Assembly: GCA_001632425.1 (NCBI GenBank) | Contig: KV425563.1 | Location: 410,660-474,659 of the forward strand | Reading direction: 5' to 3' | From: Neolentinus lepideus HHB14362 ss-1 | Taxonomy: Eukaryota > Basidiomycota > Agaricomycetes > Gloeophyllales > Gloeophyllaceae | Length of the DNA stretch: 64,000 bases | Shown: positions 43,658 through 54,300 of the stretch, piece by piece | Layout: every line of letters starts with the position of its first letter | How positions within the stretch are numbered: the stretch's first letter is position 1 | The notes under the pieces: model-generated | Seen by the model: the letters and a program-made list of their open reading frames with translations, nothing else | Databases searched by the model: none | Told to the model about the DNA's origin: nothing | Position numbers and translations under genes: made by a program

Positions 43658-46600
43658 CTACACAAAGATTGCATGTACTATATGACACTCGGCTTGCTGT
43701 ATCGAAGAATCAATGTCCTTGACAAGTACTACGGAGATCTTCTCGTATCCAACCTGTCCTGCTGCAATTTTGACTTCTTTACATACCATCAGATAGTTCG
43801 AGTAGAACCAGTCATTGCGGAGAAGTCGGACTGTGCCATCTTGGCACTCTTGCCCGGGACTAGCATATATAGAGAACTCGAGTTCACGCACAACAGAGTC
43901 TGAATAATGCACGTTGCCTTCAAGTCTCTGGTCATCAGTGCGAACCCAAGTTAGTTGTGTGCACCCTGTGAGTAGCCGACAACCCTGGTCACATATGAAA
44001 TTGTTGGTGAGAACCTCCGCATCAAGGATACTAACCATCCTCAAAACCCTTGATTTTTGCATGGCAATGATGGAAGACATTCCACGCAGGACATTGAAAT
44101 CTTCACACATGAGCTGGTCCCAAGATGGCTTCCACTTGTACTTCCCCTTCCCAGGTATAGAAATCTCCCATAAGAAAACAAATAGGATTTCGGCAGGCAT
44201 ATGTCGGACAAGGAGATCCCATGCATCCTCGAGATCCATGTCTCCTTTGTAGAGAGGGATGTGAGATGTCCTGAGTAATGCACCAAAGGCAGCAATCTTG
44301 TCAATAGGATTGGTGGCAAACCTCCCCTTCAATTCTGTTGCAAGCTTCAATACAGTTAACATGTCATCCTCGTAAAACTGACGCATCAGATCCTTCTCCA
44401 AGGCAATGACAGGCTTCAAATAATCTTCCAGGGTCCTCCCATCTTCCATACTCTTCTGTTTTATCAAGTCTCCAGCTTCAAGACCTTCAGGCAACCCTGC
44501 AGGTATAGAATCTTCCCGTATCTCTTGTATGGTCCAGACTCGGCGAAGCCAGTGCCTTGGCCCAGACCAACCACGACACTCAAAGGGCACTCCCAACCCA
44601 TTGTAGTATCGGACCACCTTAGCCCTTTCATAGATGGTACCTATGGTTGGAATATCAACCTCCCATTCCTCCACACGAATGGATTCAGATGCATGGGAGC
44701 TGCTATGTTGCCGCAAGCAGACAGCATCGAGCCAGGCATATTCGGCTCCGAGATTAAGGAGTTCATTCCGAACGGCCTCGAGTGTGATACCAGTGGGTAA
44801 TGGGACCGGCCACTCGCGGCCATTGACATCGGTGTAAGCTTCTGGCATGGTGTCAGTCCAGCTATGTGACACAGCGTGATGATATTGGTGAAAGAATTCA
44901 CCATGATATGGATCCCAACGGAGGCTGAAATGGTACGGGATGACGCGATGTGCGCGTAGATCCCAAAGACGCCGCGCCCACGAAATCACGCCTCGATCGC
45001 CTTCCTTCGATCGTTCAATGAAGTCCTCAGTCACGCAGGCTTTCCTCGCCGCCTCAAGAGAATCGCCGACCTTGATCAGCTCAGAGTACAGCCAATCGAC
45101 GTCTCGCAGGCCATCCTTGTGCACCGAAAGGTTCCAGAAGTTCCGCACCCGCGCATACAAGGTCCCAAAATCGAGATCCTCGCTGTTTACGAGTTTCTTC
45201 AGGAGCGACTCCACCCCTGGGTCCGACACGAGGATCTCTCGCTTGAAGTCTCCTGCGAGTGCCTGATTGAGTCGACGCAAGACGCCCTCGACACCGAGAT
45301 CCTTGCACTTGAGAGATGCAACTTCCGGTGGAATGATATTTCGTAGGTGATGGCAAGCAACGGACTCCATCCACTCAGAGTACTGTCTGTTGACATCTCG
45401 CAGTCGACTGTATCCCATATCCCGATCGAAGATGATGCGCACACTCTCATACACGTCTCCAAATGTTGACCGCCATTTGTTTACGAGTCTTTGCAGCAGC
45501 GGCTCCACCCCGGGATCTGACATGAGGACCTCCCGCCCCAAGTCTCCTGCGAGTACCTCATTGAGTCGTTCTAAGACACCCTTGACACCTAGCTCCTCGC
45601 AGTCGAGAGATGAGACTTCCTCGGAAAGGGTATTTGTCAGGTGAGGACCATCCACGAACTCGATTCGCTTAGAGTACATTCTGTTGACATCCGCCTCTGG
45701 ACTATAGCCCATCTCCAGGTCAAATAGGATGTGTGCTCGCGCATATAAGGCTCCAAAATCATGAAGCTCATCTACTAGTCTCTCCAGGAGCGCTTTCACG
45801 CCTGGGTCTGACATCTGGACCTCTCGGTCCAGGTCTGCGGCGAGTGCCTGGTTGAGTTGACGCAATACACCCTCGACGCCTAGATCCTGGCACTTGAGAG
45901 ACGCGATTTCCGTGGAAATGGTCCTTGGTTCCCGTCCCCACCACGGAGGGTCTTGAAGTGGGACGCGGGCTCGCACTGTGGACGGAGGAGCTGGCAGTGA
46001 TGCAACATCGAGCTCGCTACGAACACAACCCTCTATCGTGCCCTCAGCAGCTGGTGACCTCCCATGAGGATCTCGATCCGATTTGTCGAGTGGCTCAACA
46101 GGTGCGCTCGCTACAGTCTCTACACCCGAATTGCAGCATTCCTCAGACCCATCCTCTTCAGCATGGGTGACTGGTGGCCGGCCTCCAGCCGAACAGTCTG
46201 TGGTCATCGCAGGTGTGTGCACTGTCGGTCTCACCCGTGACGGTATAATATCTCTCTCAGCTGGAGCTGCCAAGGCGCCCAGCTGGTCCACGAGCTCTGA
46301 ATCTGTCTCCGCCGCACTGGGTGGCTCTACAAGCGACGCGCTCGTTACAGTGTCTACAACCGTATTGCGGCATTCCCCAGACATATCCGCTTCAGTGTGA
46401 GTGACTGGTGGCTCATCTCCAGCCGAATCGTCTGTGATCATGACGGGTATCGCCGCTTTCGATATCGCCGGTGGCGGTATAGTATCACTCTCGCCAGGAG
46501 CTGCCAAGAGGCCCTGCTTGTCCACGAGCACTGAATCTCCCTCTGTCTCGCCGGGTGGCACTACAAGCGACACGCACGTCACAGCCTCTACACCCGTATT

Positions 46601-47002
46601 GCGGCATCCAGCGGAAACATCCTCTTCAACATGAGTGACTGGTGGACTGTCTCCAGCCGAATAGCCTGTGATCATTACGGGTGTCGGCGGTCTTGACGTC
46701 GCCGGTGACGGCATGGTGTCGCTCTCGTCAGGGGCTGCCAAGTCGCCCGGATGGTCCACGAGCACTGAATCGGGTTCTGTCTCTCCTGGCGTCTCTACAA
46801 GCGATGTAGGTGATGGTTCTGGTACGGGTGCCACTGTGCTGCCTGGAGTTGAATCTGCTTCAAGCATGGCTCCTCGGTCAGCCCAGGCTGACAAGAGTAC
46901 CCACGCCCCGCCAATCACGACTGGTAAGCTCACTACAGAGAGAATCATTAGCAACCTTGGTATACAGGCCTTGAGTGGCATGATCCTACGTAGCTGGCCC
47001 AT
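43658..47002 (-). CDS. Membrane-anchored HET-domain protein with two tandem repeat arrays
   Basis: Single 1114-codon ORF from an ATG at 47000-47002. Residues 15-40 form one membrane helix. Residues 69-303 hold three copies of a ~78-residue Pro/Ser/Thr-rich acidic unit (markers DSVLVD, LAAP-ESDT, PVTH-E-D, C-NTGVE). Residues 362-643 hold three copies of a ~95-residue helical unit (DLGVEGVL-RLN-ALAGD, then SDPGVE-LL-LV, F--LYARV, D-----YS). Residues 690-830 carry HET motifs: VSHSW, YAWLDAVCLRQ, PTIGTIYERAKVVRYYNG and WLRRVWTIQE. About 285 further residues follow without a known domain. HET domains trigger cell death in fungal nonself recognition, and in the studied cases repeats fused to them act as variable sensors. 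Assigning that role here is inference. No intron is needed, unlike most neighbours. Confidence 0.85.
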   Translation of the reverse strand: MGQLRRIMPLKACIPRLLMILSVVSLPVVIGGAWVLLSAWADRGAMLEADSTPGSTVAPVPEPSPTSLVETPGETEPDSVLVDHPGDLAAPDESDTMPSPATSRPPTPVMITGYSAGDSPPVTHVEEDVSAGCRNTGVEAVTCVSLVVPPGETEGDSVLVDKQGLLAAPGESDTIPPPAISKAAIPVMITDDSAGDEPPVTHTEADMSGECRNTVVDTVTSASLVEPPSAAETDSELVDQLGALAAPAERDIIPSRVRPTVHTPAMTTDCSAGGRPPVTHAEEDGSEECCNSGVETVASAPVEPLDKSDRDPHGRSPAAEGTIEGCVRSELDVASLPAPPSTVRARVPLQDPPWWGREPRTISTEIASLKCQDLGVEGVLRQLNQALAADLDREVQMSDPGVKALLERLVDELHDFGALYARAHILFDLEMGYSPEADVNRMYSKRIEFVDGPHLTNTLSEEVSSLDCEELGVKGVLERLNEVLAGDLGREVLMSDPGVEPLLQRLVNKWRSTFGDVYESVRIIFDRDMGYSRLRDVNRQYSEWMESVACHHLRNIIPPEVASLKCKDLGVEGVLRRLNQALAGDFKREILVSDPGVESLLKKLVNSEDLDFGTLYARVRNFWNLSVHKDGLRDVDWLYSELIKVGDSLEAARKACVTEDFIERSKEGDRGVISWARRLWDLRAHRVIPYHFSLRWDPYHGEFFHQYHHAVSHSWTDTMPEAYTDVNGREWPVPLPTGITLEAVRNELLNLGAEYAWLDAVCLRQHSSSHASESIRVEEWEVDIPTIGTIYERAKVVRYYNGLGVPFECRGWSGPRHWLRRVWTIQEIREDSIPAGLPEGLEAGDLIKQKSMEDGRTLEDYLKPVIALEKDLMRQFYEDDMLTVLKLATELKGRFATNPIDKIAAFGALLRTSHIPLYKGDMDLEDAWDLLVRHMPAEILFVFLWEISIPGKGKYKWKPSWDQLMCEDFNVLRGMSSIIAMQKSRVLRMVSILDAEVLTNNFICDQGCRLLTGCTQLTWVRTDDQRLEGNVHYSDSVVRELEFSIYASPGQECQDGTVRLLRNDWFYSNYLMVCKEVKIAAGQVGYEKISVVLVKDIDSSIQQAECHIVHAIFV

Positions 47003-48838
47003 GTATCTTTTGAAGGTGAAGGAGCTACTCAGAACGGAAGGGGAGTTGTTATCGAAGTCGTAGTAGGTACGTCAATTTCGATAGCAGGCAGGGTTGAAAA
47101 CAATGAAAACAGACTAGGTTTACAGATGTGGTGTATCAGCGTCGAAAGAACAGGAAGCTTTTGAACAACGATGGCAGGCCACGAAGTACCTGCATGTATG
47201 CCTCAAGTTAGAACACGTATATGGGCGCTTTATCTGCAACTTACCCGTTCTTATACTGTCATCCAAATGACATGTGACGAGATACATGTATGCAGGCAGC
47301 CTCGAGGTATACCACAGACTTCCCCATGATATCGCGCTCTCGAGAATATCTTCAGACGAATTTCTGCAGACTCTGCGGTGTAAGTATCTGATACGAATGC
47401 TCAGGATGCCTAGTATTTAAATTCATGAATAGTCGTACCCAGACCACGCCCAGTGAAGCATACACTCTTAAACCCACAGGCGTCTCTCGAATGTGAAGCG
47501 CAGTTGTTGGCACCACGAGGGTCCACTGCCAGAGCCACGCCTTCCGTGCGTGGAAACGTCTGCTGTTATTCATTATCAGAGAACACAGACATGTTGAGAG
47601 TAATGAATCCCCAAAAAGCACCTTCTCTGTGAAGAGTGAGGATCTGACGTGCTTTCCGGATAACATGCAGCGGAAGTTCATGTATATACTGAGGAAGGAA
47701 GCGAGTATCAGCGGCAGGAGCGGAATCCGGGAATTCCGGAGAGCGCTGCATTGACAATCGAATGGACTAATGCAGGCATACCGGACAAAATGTTGTCGTT
47801 GAAGCTGTTCAGTCTATCTCGAGATGCATAACGGCCACTCCTATTGACCAGTTTTGAACATATTCCGTATCTCTAGAACGTACATCTTGAACAATTAATA
47901 TATGTCAGCCACATGACAAGTAAATGAAGCACGCAGCGAATACCTATACTTCACACATGTTCCTCGATCCTCAAGGCTTAAGCTCCATGCTTCATCAACT
48001 CGGCGAACGCAGCCCGGTATTCGGCATCAATGAGGAATGCCTGTGTTTGTTCGACAGGTGTGATGGTGTGGCCGTGTTCTCCGATCCTTACGTTTCAACC
48101 ACTCACTCCGAGGCGTCTGAATTCGGCATCAATGAAAGTGTGCGTTCGGCAGGCGGTGTATGGTAGGGAGGTCTCCCATTATCCATACCAGTACTCCCGC
48201 CCTCGCCGTATCACATCGCAGAGCCGATGGTTTAAGCTCACACATCCCCTTCTATAGATTGCTCATGGATTGGATGCCAGCTGAAGAGGGCGGGGAAGTC
48301 GTGCCACGATACTCGCGCATCTATGGTAGGTTATGGGAGAGAAGAGAGAATGCGAGTGTCTTGGGTGAGTGTGAACCCTTCGAGCAGCTAGGAGATCTCA
48401 AGGTCGGACCAGGTGCATAGCTTGCATACTGGTATGCCTAAGCCGAACAGTAGTGTGATGCGGAGATCTAATAAACAGAATCGGCATCGATGATTACGAC
48501 TTCAAGCGATGGAAGTGCCTGCCTTGCTCAATTCTGCACGTTGTGCTCATGAGTGGCAGGATCTATGCATCTAAAAATATGCGAGAACAAAAGGACAGAA
48601 TGGTACCATTACATTTACCACGATTTTGCAGATCGGTCCCGTGGCTTGCCGCGACACGCAAGCCTGCGGTCGGCCGGCTCTACGCATATATGTGGCAAAC
48701 GTTGCATCATTCACGCTTGCCTAGTTACAATACATTCTTCTACTTCCCGTTCCCTTCACGCTACAACATGTGCGCACAAGTGTAAGTCACTATCACCAAG
48801 CCCAATATACATCAACCCACCTCCTAACCTCAATTCAC
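47003..48838. other. 1.8 kb without a recognisable gene
   Basis: Contains the HET gene's 5' side and several short frames (47352-47681, 47924-48420, 48543-48867) with no family resemblance. Direct repeats of short words such as GGCATCAATGA (48027 and 48127) with ATTCGGCATCAATGA context suggest a small duplication. Confidence 0.35.
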
Positions 48839-50686
48839 TCAATCATCCTTCTTCGGAAGCCCGTTAATACTCCCACCACCCGAATGCACCTTTGCGAGCG
48901 GGGGCGGGGGGCTCCTCGGGAACACAGTCGCCTCCGGATTCGGCGTCGGCGGGAAATGTGCATATCCTGCAGGCGAATGGGGCAAGTACGGCGAGCCAGG
49001 GAACCCTCCCATCCCTGGTCTCGGAGAAGGTGCAGGTCCAAACGCACTGTTGGGTCCAAGTCCCAGCCCGAAGCTCGGTCCTGGTGCAGCCGAAGGGGGC
49101 ACAGGGTACGGAGAATTGGGATATGATGGTGGTAACGGCGGATAGGGCGATCCCGCCGGAGTAGCCGCGAACGCTCCAGATACAGGTGTTCCAGCATAAC
49201 TCCCGTAGGGTGAGTTACCTTCGACGACCCAACTGTTGCCCTGCCGTACGACCTTGCCGATGGACTGGTTCCGGGCTCGGAGCTCCCCACCATGCCATTT
49301 GCGCCTGGATTGGACGCCGGTAGCTTCAGCAGCGACGATGCCCTGCTGTCTATCTGCGCCTGAGATGGTTTCAACGGCACGTGTGGTGATGCGGATGGCG
49401 TAGCCAGAACAGACGAAGATGCCGCCGATCACACCAACACATCTGCAGGGTAGAGGTTCAAGGTGAAAGATGAGAAGTAGATGAAAGGGAGTACGTGCCT
49501 GATTAAGAATTGGATGAATGTAGTCGTTCGCTGGTGAATTGTGATCTGCATCGGGTCGAGATCGAACTTAAAAAAGATACCAGGAGTTCCGCGGTCCGGC
49601 TGAAGGGTGCGCGTGTAATGCGTAACGCTGTACTGGTGGGTGTACAGAGGCGATGAGCGGGGAGCAATGTAGGTCGTCGGGACGACATGTAGAAAGTACT
49701 GGTAGGCGACAAATGCTATTAAAGAGGGAGCACAAAGAAATGAGACGATGAAGAAGGAAGGATTGTACCTCTAGGAGACCTACGCTCTTCAGTCATCTCG
49801 AACGAGTAGTCGAGCGGCTGGGAGATGTCGGGGATATAGGGCCCGAAGGAGAACTCGGTGATGACATGCGAGAGGTTCATGTACTTGTGGTCGACGTGGC
49901 GCGCGCTCGCGTAGCCGTGGCCCAGCGTCGTGATGTGTAGGTTCGCTAAACAGAAGCAACCACAGTGAATCGGGGAATATGTGTCCGGAAAGCATTCAGA
50001 CGAACGCACCTGTTACTTTCTTCACTTCCAGACTGCCATAGATCCTGCAGGCACCTCCACCCTTTTGAAAATTGTACGTCGGCTTAAATTCAGGAGAACG
50101 GCGGCGAAAGAGGGTGTCAAAGAGACCACGAGATCGGCGAGACTGGGCGACTACTTCGGTGGCGGATTGGGCTTGTTGGTGTGTCCTGGATAATACATTT
50201 AGAGACCAATGGGCAGGTCTCATAACTCGTATACGCACTTAAGCAGAGTTGCTTGTCCAATGTCAAAGTGAGTAGGATCGCGTTTCAAACCGTCGCTCAA
50301 ATAGAGCCGGTCGCCGAGTGCATCACGTAGATCCACGCTCAGGTCTACCTCGTGAGCTGCATACCTCGCAGTCGATATATAACTGTTCACTCACAAGCGC
50401 ATGGCATATTAACTACCATATCCACATTCACCTTCATAAAACTTCCCTTGTCTCTGTCCACACTAAACTCATAATCTGGCCATCCCCAGATAAACTCTCC
50501 GACATCATTCAGAACTAGCACGAAAGCCAGTAAAGCAACGAAAACAGTCAAGAAGCCTCTGGACTCCGTCCTTTCTTTGTACGTGGATGGAAGTTTCGGA
50601 AACGCATCGAATTCCTTAATTGATGCGGGGGTCATACCGTCAAGCTTGTCCAGAATGGACTCTTCGCTTCCCGTGGGCACAGACAT
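48839..50686 (-). CDS. ERV41: ERV41-type COPII vesicle cargo receptor subunit
   Basis: Partner of Erv46 in the ER-Golgi receptor that retrieves leaked ER residents. The start is the ATG at 50684-50686 (MSVPTGSEESIL); a frame extension to 50698 begins with GTG and is not used. The first exon has the family opening EFDAFPKLPSTYKERTESRG, then a membrane helix and IWGWPDYEFSVDRD. Later exons give VDLSVDLRDALGDRLYLSDG, GGACRIYGSLEVKKVT, NLHITTLGHGYASARHVDHK and MNLSHVITEFSFGPYIPDIS, then the second membrane helix CVGVIGGIFVCSGYAIRITT. A long Pro/Ser/Gly/Tyr-rich cytosolic tail (about 120 residues, SPYPPLPPSYPNSPYPVPP) exceeds the yeast protein. Exon joins after MPC are tentative. The ATG lies only 137 bp from Gypsy-2's 5' LTR. 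Confidence 0.88.
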
Positions 50687-50823
50687 TGTAGAAGGCACCT
50701 AGACCGCTCAGACTGAGACTAGAGTAATGGTTAGAAACAAAAAGTTGCCAGACGCCAGCTCAATGGCATGGATCAAATCGACCGTGTGCTGTGCTCGGGT
50801 CGAGCAGACGTGGCGACCGCGGG
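50687..50823. promoter_or_regulatory. Remnant ERV41 promoter beside Gypsy-2
   Basis: 137 bp between the ERV41 start codon and the LTR. The other part of the original ERV41/RING interval lies at 56295-56604, so the ancestral promoter was about 440 bp. Confidence 0.6.
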
Positions 50824-51127
50824 TGTAGAGCGCCGTATTTGCCTCTATTGATTATTACCATATTTAGCGTATGTTCCTTCGTTATTCGTACTTCATCTTC
50901 TGTCATAATAAGATATTAGACATAGATCCTACTTCGTCATATTTCGTCATATGGATTCTTCTACTATATTCCATGTTCTTGGCTTTTATCATATGTCTCA
51001 CTTATTCCACTTTATGTTCCTTATAACTACGTCATAGCTAACAAGACTCGTGTATTTAACAGTCGAGTAGTTAGCTCGAATGGACAGATATCTCCATTTA
51101 CGTCTTGAAGACGTGAGTGCATTCACA
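50824..51127 (+). repeat. Gypsy-2 5' LTR
   Basis: 304 bp with TG...CA ends. TATTTAA at about 51053 is the likely TATA-type element. The outer end faces the ERV41 start codon 137 bp away. Confidence 0.93.
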
Positions 51128-51143
51128 CTTTTGCAAAAGTGTG
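51124..51143 (+). promoter_or_regulatory. Perfect 20-nt palindrome at the priming-site position
   Basis: CACACTTTTGCAAAAGTGTG straddles the inner end of the 5' LTR (LTR ends at 51127). The 3' LTR copy is followed by host DNA instead, so the right half belongs to the internal priming region. It could fold the RNA or act in minus-strand priming. No tRNA 3'-end complement was recognised. Confidence 0.5.
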
Positions 51144-51330
51144 GGCTACGACTTACTCACACTACGGGACCGGTTCTCTACTAGAGCTCTCTGTTCGTCA
51201 CCGCTTTCGACGCCGACACCCTTGTCGCAGACTCCGACACTGTTGTTACATTGACCCGACACCAGGCAACTCCGAACGTACGTACTAGCCGGCACACCTC
51301 ACAAACGTACTACGTTGTCTCTGATCGACT

Positions 51331-54300
51331 ATGGAGCAGGCAAACGCGCAACTTGCTGCGCTCCAGAGTGTCTTACCGCCCGAAGCATACAACGCGCTTC
51401 ACGGAATTTTGGTGGACCTGGACGCTCGGCTTACCGAGAACCAGCATTTCGCTAACCAAGGTCGTCAACTTGCCGAAGAGGCTAGGAGTACTTCGGTTAG
51501 TGCTCAGGATTTACGCAATGCTTTTCATGACGCATTATCCACCGCCCAGTTCAACATCCACGCACCCCCCTCTACAGCACCCACCAACACTTCATCGACA
51601 ACCCCTCGTCCGGGAAATATCAAAGCCGATCCTCCGCATTTTCGAGGACGAGATAACGAAGACGTAGGTGCTTGGCTTTGTATCCTCGAAGATCACTTGC
51701 GAGGTCAGCACATAGCGGAAGCTGACTGGCCTGCACAGGTAGCTGTATTATTCAGGGACGAAGCTATGCGGTGGTATGTCGCTTTGAGGAAAGCTCGGGG
51801 AGAGTTGACTTGGGTGCAATTGAAGGATGCGATGCTGAAGAAGTACGACTCCCCGCTGCGAGTCGATACGTTGCGGGAGGAGCTACGCACTATGTCGTAT
51901 CGTGGTAATATTGCCAGATACTGCGAGCTCTTCCGCAGCTATGAGCAGCAGGTACCAGACAGCGAAATGACATTTGGTGATCGACTCGGCTATTTCGTCA
52001 GCCATCTCCCAACCGATATAGCCACCCAGATACGACGTGACAAACCCTCTAACGTCGAGGAAATGTACTTTTCGGCACGGGAACATGATCGTCTAACGAG
52101 CCTTAACTCCCGTAACGGATCTTCTAACTCTTCGTTTAAGAAGAAGTTGAAGAACTTCGTTCGCAATGCCCCGAATTCCCATACATCCCCATCATCCATA
52201 CTCTATTCCAGTTCCGACACTCGCGCTGCACCCGCTTCAACGACGGCACCTTCGAATAACGGTGTTGTACCTATGGATCTGGATGTCATGGAAATGGCTC
52301 GGTCCACGGGCAACCGGGACATGTCGAAGGTCCGTTGTTTCAACTGTAATCGCCGTGGGCATTTCGCACAGAATTGTCGCTCACCGAAGAAACGACAACA
52401 GGGTAATCATAGGCATGAACTCCACCTCTCTGAGGTAGAACCCGCCAATGGGTCTTCAGTACCAGATTCTCCGAGTAGGATCGAAGAGATTCTGGGGTCG
52501 CCCGAACTACACATTCTCAACTTCAGCGATGACCCTCTCCCTCAGGAGAGCTTACCGACCTACCCAGTCGAACTCGGTGACAAGCGAGGCACAGCATTTA
52601 TAGATGCTAATGCTATCGTTGACACTGGAGCCCCGCCGTCATACCTCAAGGGCTCAGTTGCAAAGGCTATTGGAGCGGAGATCTACCCTATGGCGACTAA
52701 GGCCGTTATTGGTGCGGGATCTACGACAACCTCTGCCTGGGCTATCTTCACACTGAAGAGCGGGACCTTGAAGACGAGGGTATACGCCTATGTCTTGGAT
52801 AACGAGAATATACGGTACGACCTTATTATTGGTCGTAACTGGCTGAAGCGTTTCCAGGCTTCGCCCCACTGGGAGACCAATTCCTGGTTCCTGGTCGATC
52901 CGGTCACACAGCAGACTCACCGCCTCTTTGCAAAGGCAATGAGCGCACAGGAACACCAGGAGTTTCTCTTTGTAGTAGAAGTGAAGAAGCCGTCATTTGG
53001 AGATCGACTTAAAGCCTTCTGTAAGAAGCGGTTTCCGGCTCTATTTCGTGATAAGGTGGGCTTCCCACCAATGCGTCGATGGGTGCATGACATTGATACT
53101 GGCAACGCAAAGCCAATTCGCGCCCAGGGACGTCCATTGTCACCCCCAGAGAACGAAGCAGTTCGCAAGTTTATCGAAGAAGGACTTCGCGATGGCGTAA
53201 TCGAGCCTAGCGAGTCGCCGTGGTCAGCACCGTTAATCCTCGTTAAGAAGAAGGACGGGTCTATGCGTATCTGTGTCGACTTCCGTGCTCTTAATGCCGT
53301 CACGAGAAAGAACGCTTACCCACTTCCGCGTATTGACGAGAACTTTCAGAATCTCCGCGGTGCTTCTTACTTTACGCTTCTCGACCTCAAGTCCGGATAT
53401 TGGCAGGTACGTCTCTCCGACGATGCCAAGTCAAAAGCGGCATTCACCTGTCGTTTCGGTCACTATCAATTCCGCGTCATGCCGTTTGGACTTACGAATG
53501 CTCCCGCAACATTTCAGAATATGATGAACGACATCCTACGTGAATTCTTGGACCAGAACGTCATGGTTTACCTCGATGATATCGTCATTTACTCCCGGAC
53601 GGAGGAAGAACATGTCCATGACGTTCTTCGTGTTTTGCAGCGGCTGAGTGAGCACAACCTTGTGCTCTCGGAAAAGAAATGTGCATGGGCTGAACGGGAA
53701 CTCTTATATCTAGGGCATATTGTCTCTGGAGAAGGCATTCGGACGGATCCGAGCAAGGTTGAGGCGATCAGTCACTGGCCGCGACCGGAGACGGTTACGA
53801 AAGTTCGCAGCTTTCTGAGTCTCGCAGGGTATTATAGACGGTTTATTAAGGGTTTCGCAAAGCTTGCGGGCCCTCTCTATGACCTTACGCAAGGTTCTCC
53901 TCGGAAGAATGACGCAGTTCAATGGTCAGCTGCCTGCGAGACATCCTTTCGAGTGTTGAAGAAGAAACTCACCTCTACGCCCATCCTGTGTTATCCCAGG
54001 CCCTGGCGCCTCTTCGTTATTGACGTCGATGCATCTGGCAATTGTATTGGCGGCATTCTTCATCAAGCTCAAACCCCTTACGATGACCTTAAGGAGGGGA
54101 GGGGTATCCCGGATGATGCCTCCCGCTTCAATTTCAAGGACTCCGATCTTCGCATAGTCGCATATGAGTCACGACGGATGACTCCGACAGAGCAGCGCTA
54201 CTCTGCGCAAGAACGGGAAATGCTGGCGATTGATCATTGCTTACAGAAGTGGCGCGGCTTTATCGAAGGCTCACCTATTGTTGTACGGTCAGATCACGAA

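Noticed and set aside
50687..50698. An upstream start for ERV41 at 50698
   Set aside because: The codon is GTG; the first ATG is at 50684-50686 and gives the family N-terminus.
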